From: Lunularia cruciata | Taxonomy: Eukaryota; Streptophyta; Marchantiopsida; Lunulariales; Lunulariaceae | Direction of reading: 5' to 3' | NCBI GenBank assembly: GCA_948567375.1 | Contig: OX419757.1 | Coordinates: forward strand, 23,182,732-23,246,731 | Length of the DNA stretch: 64,000 bases | Shown here: positions 57,880 to 64,000 of the stretch, piece by piece | How the letters are laid out: every line of letters begins with the position of its first letter | Numbering within the stretch: position 1 is the first letter of the stretch | Position numbers and translations under genes: made by a program | Notes under the pieces: generated by a model | What the model saw: the letters and a program-made list of their open reading frames with translations, nothing else | What the model was told of the DNA's origin: nothing | Databases searched by the model: none

Positions 57880-58569
57880 AGTGGCATCCGTAGAGAATTG
57901 TTGTTCAGTGCTCATAATTTCTGAGAATAGATGAAGCAAAGTGCTGTGAAGCAGTGCTGTGAAGTAGTGCTCGTTGCTTGAGCTTGATTCCGAGTATCAA
58001 CGCTATACTTGTGTTTGTGAGTGTTTGGAGAAATTTGAAGTGCAAGTCAATGTGCTTGTTGGATGTTGGATTCTGCAACCTTGATCTTCATTCTATGTGT
58101 TTGATCTTGAGTGAAGTGCAATTGAAGCAATGCCTTGACAGATCTAAGAGGAATTGTAGTGTTGGTAGTATTCTGTAGTTGTGAGTGTAGTGCGAAGTTG
58201 ATGTGGAGCAATTTCGTTCGAGGAAGTTGTGCCTTCAATGGGGGGGTGGAACACAATTCAGAGGCGAAGTTGTTTTGCAGTGAAGTGCCATTTTTGGGAG
58301 AGCCTGAATCATCACAATCAAGATTGTATGGAAAGATTTGATGGAGTTGTGATTATGGAGTGTGAATTCATGACAAGACTATGAATCAGTGCTTGTTACT
58401 CTCTTCTAGGTGTGGTTTCTACCTGAGAGACTGAAGAAGAACTCAAGAAGAACTGAAATTGTTACTTTGACTTTGTATTTGACCAATTTTGACTCGTATC
58501 TCTATGGGAACAAACTTTACTTACCCAATTACCGCAAAAGTGATATTTGCTGGGTTGTCACATGATTTT

Positions 58570-58587
58570 TGGCGCCGTTGCCGGGGA
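58570..58587 (+). promoter_or_regulatory. Primer-binding site (tRNA-Asp)
   Basis: TGGCGCCGTTGCCGGGGA, a perfect complement of the plant tRNA-Asp 3' end including CCA, starting eight bases after the LTR. This primer is usual in Athila/Tat-type gypsy elements. It fixes the LTR's 3' boundary and the element's orientation. Confidence 0.95.
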
Positions 58588-58650
58588 TACAAATCTTGGA
58601 AGTGGAAGAATACAAAGCCAAATTCAAAATTGGGTATCAACGCAATATGA

Positions 58651-59390
58651 ATGTCTGCATCGAGAGAACAATGGGAAGAGAGAGCTCAAAGACGAGCACT
58701 TCAGCGTGAAGAAGACGAACGTCTGAACGTCCCATCCATTGTTGATGAAACCAAACGAGAGGCGTTGGACTTTCAACTCCTTCACAAAGTGCAAGAAGCC
58801 CTACGAGAACTTGACCACAAGAAACGCGAAGGCAGTTGGCAAGGCTACTTTGCATCTCCCTCTTCGTCCAAGAAGAAGAAAGACTCGAGTGGTCAAACAT
58901 ATGCATTGCGGCCCAATACACCAACTTCTCCTAGAGCTGTAAAGGAAGTCGCATCCTTGAAGAACTTTGTTTGAGAAAAGATAGCATGAACACTTATGGA
59001 AGAAGAGTGTCAACATCTTCTACGAACGATTCCTTGGTTGTCCCAAAGGAATTTTGAAGAACAAATTGAAGGTGTTGATCCTGAATCTTCCACTCGGGTT
59101 GAAGTCGACACCCTCATAGCAGAAATTGTCAAAGAAGACCCTACCTTGAATTTGACAAATTGGAACCCCTGGGCTGACACCACGGCGTCGATACCAGCCA
59201 ATCCTTCAAATCCGTCAAGTTCAACACTACCTCAGCCGATCCCAGTGCATCGAATGATGACTTCGTTGCCTGTCACCCGACATGCCTATCAGAAGTACAA
59301 GGGAAAAAACAAGACGAGGACCCTGATGAATTCATTGAAGAATTCAAAGTCATCTCCTTTGCTAACAAGGAGCATGACTCGACGGATCGC
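58651..59390 (+). pseudogene. Family A gag, N-terminal part
   Basis: First frame after the primer site: MSASREQWEERAQRRALQRE, LDFQLLHKVQEALRELDHKK, a stop at 58972, then MEEECQHLLRTIPWLSQRNF, VEVDTLIAEIVKEDPTLNL and NWNPW. A Pro/Ser-rich stretch follows. A frameshift near 59295 moves the coding sequence (DEDPDEFIEEFKVISFANKE) into the next frame. The ATG at 58651 is chosen because it is the first one in frame after the leader. Confidence 0.78.
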
Positions 59391-59902
59391 TTGAGAATTT
59401 TCCCAAGTCTGCTCCAAAAGAAAGCTCGGAGCTGGTACACCCATGTGACCCAGAAGAGGTTCGTACCAGCGGACTGGGCAAACTTGAGAAACAACTTCCT
59501 GGAACAATTCCAAGAGGTTGATTACGATACGAGTGTCTTTGTGGCACTCAATGATTTAGAACAAGGCAAGAAGGAGAAGTTGAGAGACTACTCTGAGCGG
59601 TTCATGGCACTTTTGAACCAAGTTCCCAAGCAATCAGGGGTGGTGGGTTACTCCAATGCCCAAGCCATTACCTGGTTCCTCGAGAGACTTTCACCACAGA
59701 TATGAATCTTTGCAAGGGAGAGGAATGTAACTTCTCTTGACAAAGTACTCAAACATGTCGCTTGTTATGAGGCGGCCCACTCTCACTCTACTAGCAACTG
59801 GAGAAATGAGGAGAAGGAAGGCAAAAAACCCAGAAGGAGAGCTTTGCATAGCACTTCCCCTTCTTCGGAAGAGTCCTCCACGTCTTTGAGCTCTTCTTTT
59901 TG
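59391..59902 (+). pseudogene. Family A gag, capsid core
   Basis: MRIFPSLLQKKARSWYTHVT, then WANLRNNFLEQFQEVDYDTS, LNDLEQGKKEKLRDYSERFM and AITWFLERLSPQI: the retrotransposon gag core with its RSWY and LEQGxxEKLRDYxERF motifs. A stop at 59702 (QI*), then continuing KVLKHVACYEAAHSH. Ser-rich end, stop at about 59902. Confidence 0.85.
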
Positions 59903-59940
59903 AAGAAGAATCAAACCCAAGATGAGTCAGAAGACGGGGA

Positions 59941-59951
59941 GGGGGGGGGGG
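59941..59951 (+). repeat. G11 homopolymer in gag
   Basis: A run of 11 Gs between the capsid and nucleocapsid frames. The coding frame differs on either side. It may be an indel hot spot, or a base-calling or assembly uncertainty. Confidence 0.7.
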
Positions 59952-59961
59952 TAAGAAACCA

Positions 59962-60243
59962 GTGACTCTTCCAGCAAAGAGTGTAAATAAGGCGGATACC
60001 AAGCTGGATGCCCTCATCAAGGAGTTTTCAGATTTCAAGATCCAGATGATTGGGGCCAAAGACAGAAGGAAGGCCCCAGCATTTGGTAGATTGAATGTAT
60101 GGTGCACCGCATGTGGCAAATCAGGCCATGCAAACACAGAATGCAATACTTGTAATGCATTCCCGGTGCAACAAATTGATTGGGTTCCGAGATGGAGCCA
60201 AGACAAGGACAAAGAGGTTGTGTACCAAACACAAGAAGTATAG
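59962..60243 (+). pseudogene. Family A gag, first zinc knuckle
   Basis: 93 residues: KSVNKADTKLDALIKEFSDF, then a perfect CX2CX4HX4C knuckle CTACGKSGHANTEC at 60103-60144. A stop at 60241; the same frame goes on to the next knuckles. Confidence 0.82.
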
Positions 60244-60324
60244 CGTCAAGCTAGCACATCGTACCAAGGTCCGAGGTTTGGACCAAGGGAGTATAACCCC
60301 AATGCTCCTCCACGAAGACCACCA

Positions 60325-61242
60325 ATGAGGAACCAGAATTGCCCTCAGAATGTTGCACCCAGAGCCTATTATAATTGTGGCTCAATGGGACATTGGTCTC
60401 CAAACTGTCCGGAGCCAAGAAGGCAAATCGGGTATGTTCCCTTGTGTGGAAACTATAAAGGATTGGGGCATACGGGCAACCAATGTCCTCACCCACCAAA
60501 CCCAAAGCCACCTGTAAAATATGTACAAACCCCCGCTGAGCGTGCAGCAATTCAGGCAAAGGGGGACACAAATGTAAATTGTATCACGCTTGAGGAGCAG
60601 AGACCTCAAGAAGGGAGTCCGGCCTCAAAAGGAGAATGGCCGGACCTTGAAATTTTGAAAGTTGAGACACGCTCCAGTAAGAAGAAGCGTGATCCCAAAG
60701 AGTTGAGTATGACCTTGTCGTCTTCCAGAAAGGCAAAGAGATTGTGCCCAAAGGCTATTCTTTTTGCCAAGGAGGAAAAGATCCTCGCAAAAGCCAAAGC
60801 TAAAGCCTTGCAGAAAGAACTAAAGGAAGCACTACTCAAGACTCGAGAACTGAGTTTGGAAGAGGAGATGAAGACGAAGTCTATGGTTTTTCTGGTGGAC
60901 ATCCAATCCGAAGTAAAGGGTCTAATCCAAGCCAAGGTGGGCCAACCCGAGGAACCTCGGGTTAAGGCCACTAGCAATCTCATCACCATTTTGAAGCGTC
61001 CCAAAGTCAAGACGGAACATAGAGAGACTTCAAACCCGAAGCCTAAGGCAAAGATGGTCAAATTGGGAGGAGTACCCCAATACAATATTGTAATAGATCT
61101 GGCAGCCACAAATGCCAATGTTACATTCAAGCAATTGTGGGAAGATAACAAGCTATACAAAAAGCAGCTGAATTTGGCACTCAAGAAGGTGAGGTCGATG
61201 TCAAAGAAGGACCTACCGGCTATCTATCATATTGAACAATAA
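60325..61242 (+). pseudogene. Family A gag C-terminus, two further knuckles, gag-protease spacer
   Basis: A 305-residue open frame, the longest in the element. Two degenerate knuckles come first: YYNCGSMGHWSPNC (first Cys to Tyr) and CGNYKGLGHTGNQC (second Cys to Tyr). Then a Lys-rich helical spacer (ILAKAKAKALQKELKEALLK) and the segment leading to protease (GGVPQYNIVIDLAATNANVT). With the upstream one, this gag had three knuckles. It joins protease after a stop at 61240. Confidence 0.8.
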
Positions 61243-61990
61243 TATTTGGGATCTCCCAAGGTAGACGCGGAGATTGCAAGGTGCATGATCACATTGATAC
61301 CCATTGATTTGGGGTCTGGTGTGAATGTCATGACCAAAGATACTGCAAATTGACTCGGGTATCATACGTTTGAGCCAACACCCCGAGTGTTGAAGTTTGC
61401 AAACCAAACTAGGAGACGGCCTTTGGGCATGCTGTCAAACATAACCACGATCATTGGAGGGGTTCCCTTCAAGTTGAATTACATTGTGTTGTGACCAGTG
61501 ATAAAGACTGGTTACCCTCTGTTGATCGGAAGACCCTGGTTGTACAATGTCCAAGTTGTGGTGGATTGGCATCAGCAGAAGTTAAGATTCAAGGACATTT
61601 TGTCCGAAGATCAGAAGCTGGTGACTGTGAGTTGGACAAAAGTTCCTCACCTGGGGAAACAAGTTTGTCGGAAGGGGAGGACAAATCCAAAGACTCATTG
61701 TCTTCGTCCTCAGACGAATCTGAAGACAAAGTCCAAGTTAACTATTTGGAATGCTACGAGGTGGATGTCAAAGACAAAGATCCATATGACCTCGCCTCGG
61801 GTGAACCTGACTTGGAGGAAGGGGGTTTGATGGCAGCTTGCCTTGTGTTAAGCCGAGTAAGCCATGTTGAAGGAGTCATCAACCCCAATGACTATCAAGA
61901 TGTCTTATTAATGGAAGGAAAAATTTTGAAAATTTTGAAGACAGTCACTTCGGAGGAGTTGTCAGGATACACTGCCCTATTCATAGAATT
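61243..61990 (+). pseudogene. Family A protease and protease-RT linker
   Basis: Protease: ARCMITLIPIDLGSGVNVMT near 61278-61335. The catalytic Asp sits in the DLGxxV context usual for Athila-type proteases; VIKTGYPLLIGRPWLYNVQV (61498-61555) is the C-terminal hydrophobic-Gly motif. Stops lie at 61351 and 61492. The linker is acidic (61680-61830) with AACLVLSRVSHVE. It ends at the start of RT, FIEF*DVFAWS, with one stop at 61993. Confidence 0.75.
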
Positions 61991-62884
61991 CTAGGATGTA
62001 TTTGCTTGGTCTATTGATCAAATTCCGGGTATTCCACAAGAATTCAAAGAACACTGGATTGATCTAGTTGAAGGTGCAATTCCGGTTTGGTAGCGACAAT
62101 ACCGCCTGAACCCAAAGTACTCGCTTTTGGTGAAAGATGAAATCGACAAGTACTTAGGGGCCGGAATCATCTTCCTTGTCTTAACCAATGAATGGGTTTC
62201 CTCCATTGTCATTGTCCCAAAGAAGAAAACAAGGAAGATCCAAGTGTGCCAAGACCTCCGGAAGTTGAACGCAGTCACAAGGAAAGATCATCATCCCTTG
62301 CCTTTCAATACAATTTTAGATAAGGTAGCGGGTCATCCTTGTTATAGCTTTCTCGATGGATTTTTAGGGTACAATCAAGTATCCATTCGAGAAGAGGACA
62401 AGGATAAAACCACCTTCACGACCGATTGGGGCACTTTCACTTACAATCAAATGCCCTTTGGGTTGTGTAATGCTCCCGCTACTTTCCATTGGATGATGAA
62501 TTCAATCTTCAAAGATCTCCTACGCAAAATTTTGGAAGTTTTCATTGATGATTTTTGTGTGTTCGGGCAAAGTGATGTACATTTAGATTACCTTCACCAA
62601 ACTTTTGAAAGGTGTCGTTTTGCCGGCTTGTCATTACACTTGGAGAAATGCTTCTTTGCAATGAAGGAAGGAATTCTTCTGGGGCATCGGGTGTCAAGCT
62701 GAGGTATTGAAGTTGACATCGAGAAGGTTAAGATAATTGCAGCTTTGGAATCCCCAAAGAACATCTGGGAGCTGAGAGCCTTCTTGGGACATGTCGGATA
62801 CTATAGATGCTTTGTGTCAAATTATGCGGTGCTTGCTGCACCACTTACAAAGCTTCTAAAGAAATCCAAAGACTTTCAGTGGGA
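61991..62884 (+). pseudogene. Family A reverse transcriptase
   Basis: YRLNPKYSLLVKDEIDKYLG, VIVPKKKTRKIQVCQDLRKL, HHPLPFNTILDKVAGHPCYS, FLDGFLGYNQV, MPFGLCNAPATFHWMMNSIF and EVFIDDFCVFG, with the catalytic box FIDD at 62539-62550. The CNAPATF and FIDDF variants place it with Athila/Tat elements. A stop (TGA) lies at 62701, a TAG in the VW*RQYR segment near 62092. The connection continues LRAFLGHVGYYRCFVSNYAV and stops at KDFQWD. Confidence 0.88.
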
Positions 62885-63080
62885 CTTCCTGTCTAGGTTA
62901 GAAACTCAAGACCAAGAGTGGGAAATTGACGATCGGTTCTTTGACAAAGAGTTGTATCAATTATCAGCAATGCAAAGTACAAGGTATGCAGCAGAATATC
63001 ACTATCTGCATACTCTCCATTGTCCTAAAGGGATGGACCCGGAGCAGAGGGCAGTCTTTCTCAGGAAAATGGGGCCGTAG
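62885..63080 (+). pseudogene. Family A tail of RNase H; most of the domain deleted
   Basis: Directly after KDFQWD the sequence reads FLSRLETQDQEWEIDDRFFD, which in related elements is the end of the RNase H domain (NVVADFLSRLE). The ~120-150 residues in between, with the TDAS, AYAS and MTDHxAL motifs, are absent, and the frame is kept across the junction. The following HTLHCPKGMDPEQRAVFL segment leads to integrase. Confidence 0.82.
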
Positions 63081-64000
63081 CAGCTTAAACACAACATTTT
63101 ATTTAAGATGGGCAAAGAAAAAGTACTTTGGTGATGCTTGGAGTCATACAAAGTAGGAAGAGTGATTGAATCTTTACACTCCAAAGCATCGGGAGGACAT
63201 TATGCTCTGAAGAATACTGTAAAGAAAATTCTTTTGGTAGGGTATTGGTGGCCTACAATGTACAAAGACGTGCATGCTCATATCTGAAGTTGTGATGCTT
63301 GTCAAAGAACGGGGAAGCCGACGGCTACTGCTCAATGGCCTTTGAGACCAATTTTGCCTTTGGCCCCATTTGAGAAATGGGGGATTGATTTTGTGGGTCC
63401 CATTCAACTAGTGATCAGAGTCACAAGAAAGCGATACATTTTGGTTTGCACTGACTATGCTACCAAGATGGTCGAAGCTGAAGCAACTCACAGAGATGAT
63501 GCTGAAACAGTGGCGGATTTTTTCTTTCAAAACATCATCTCCCGATATGGGTGTCCTCTGGAATTGGTCAATGACCGAGGAACACACTTTTTGAACTCTG
63601 TAATGGAGGCGTTAACCAAGTACTTTCAGATTAAACATCAAAAGACGACTCCTTATAAACCAAAGGCAAATGGCTTAACGGAAAAGGCAAATGGGTAACT
63701 TTGCAAACTTTTGAATAAGGTGATTGTCAATTATGCCTATGATTGGGACACAAAATTACCAGCCGCGTTGTGGGCATATCAAACAACAAAAAAGATTACA
63801 ACCAAACAAACTCCATACTTCTTGACATATGGCTTGCATCCCATGCTGCCCGTTGAATTTGAAGTACGGACATATTGGATTCTTTGCAAAGAACGACTGT
63901 CGGAGGAAAAAAGTCAGGATCTTCATATTCATCAACTGATGTGGTTAGAAGAGAAAAGAGAAGATGGAATGCAAACCACAAAAGAAGTACAAGCACAGAG
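63081..64000 (+). pseudogene. Family A integrase, running off right edge
   Basis: Zinc domain: SKASGGHYALKNTVKKILLV and YWWPTM, then CDACQR after a stop at 63283. The core is in the frame at 63342-63698: WGIDFVGPI, VCTDYATKMVEAEATH (first Asp region), ELVNDRGTHFLNSVMEAL (second Asp) and YKPKANGLTEKANG (third, Glu). A stop at 63696, then ALWAYQTTKKITTKQTPYFL and GLHPMLPVEFEV. The catalytic residues are intact. The C-terminal domain and 3' LTR are outside the window. Confidence 0.88.

Larger units (their letters stand above)
54767..58562 (+). mobile_element. Family A 5' LTR, 3.8 kb, containing a reading frame
   Basis: Starts TGTGGTGCCCACA at 54767 and ends TTGTCACA at 58562, eight bases before a perfect tRNA-Asp primer site. 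Its first ~1 kb matches the minus-strand LTR at 1-968, and its last ~1.1 kb matches the solo LTRs at 27142 and 2529, whose ends are proven by target duplications. So both ends are supported independently, and the ~3.8 kb between them is one LTR. It carries a TATA box at 55153, an ~860-codon damaged frame, a second TATA-like motif at 57872 and a 0.7-kb tail. The 3' LTR lies outside the window. Confidence 0.85.

Noticed and set aside
54767-58562. LTR frame as a captured host gene or an envelope gene
   Set aside because: No signal peptide, membrane segment or recognisable host domain; the presence of several diverged relatives in the window argues for a transposon gene family.
1-64000. CRISPR arrays, bacterial operons, rRNA or tRNA genes
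   Set aside because: None seen. The regularly spaced repeats (49520-49740, 51584-51763) lie in an LTR and in a pol linker, and the tRNA-like matches are primer-binding sites.

Overview
This is a stretch of a large, repeat-dominated nuclear plant genome. I found no host gene, tRNA or rRNA. Nearly everything recognisable is a decayed LTR retrotransposon: Ty3/gypsy elements with plant-type domains and primer-binding sites matching tRNA-Asp and initiator tRNA-Met, plus one Ty1/copia relic. The sequence is AT-rich with many TG/CA transitions, as expected of old methylated repeats. A seed plant with a big genome, possibly a gymnosperm, would fit; the sequence alone does not prove it.

I use working family names. 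A is Athila/Tat-like, with very long LTRs (TGTGGTRCCCA...TTGTCACA) that carry an open reading frame. B is gypsy with a ~690-bp LTR (TGTAACACCCA...GGCTCACA). C is chromovirus-like gypsy with an LTR starting TGTAANACC. D is chromovirus-like gypsy with a ~0.4-kb LTR and an initiator-Met primer site. E is gypsy with an LTR starting TGTGGCAC. Layout: 1-968 is an A LTR (minus) running off the left edge. 974-5564 is a C element (minus) split by an A solo LTR. 5565-14149 is mostly unrecognised, with a foldback repeat and a degenerate minisatellite. 14150-18360 is a second C element. 18950-21090 is a relic of the LTR-borne reading frame. 23184-25500 is a B fragment (plus). 25510-26927 is a third C element, into which a B element (minus, from 26928) inserted; its 3' LTR was later hit by an A solo LTR (27142-29033). 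33061-36733 is an E fragment. 36734-48449 holds old LTR, LTR-ORF and copia relics. 48450-52205 is D (two copies, one nested in the other). 52206-54638 is the missing 5' part of the B element. 54767-64000 is the best-preserved element, an A copy with its 5' LTR, primer site, gag and pol, running off the right edge.

The most unusual thing here is the family A LTR. In the full copy it is about 3.8 kb and holds an ~860-codon reading frame (a W-rich N-terminal domain, an acidic linker and a coiled coil) flanked by two TATA-like motifs. The same protein is seen in a second A LTR at the left edge (open over 186 codons, about 80 percent identical), as C-terminal remnants in two solo LTRs, and as three older, heavily mutated relics elsewhere. 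I do not recognise this protein as a standard gag, pol or env product. The LTR-D array of heat-shock-element-like inverted pentamers is the second most interesting signal. The pol genes are damaged: the B element lacks reverse transcriptase, and the A element lacks RNase H.
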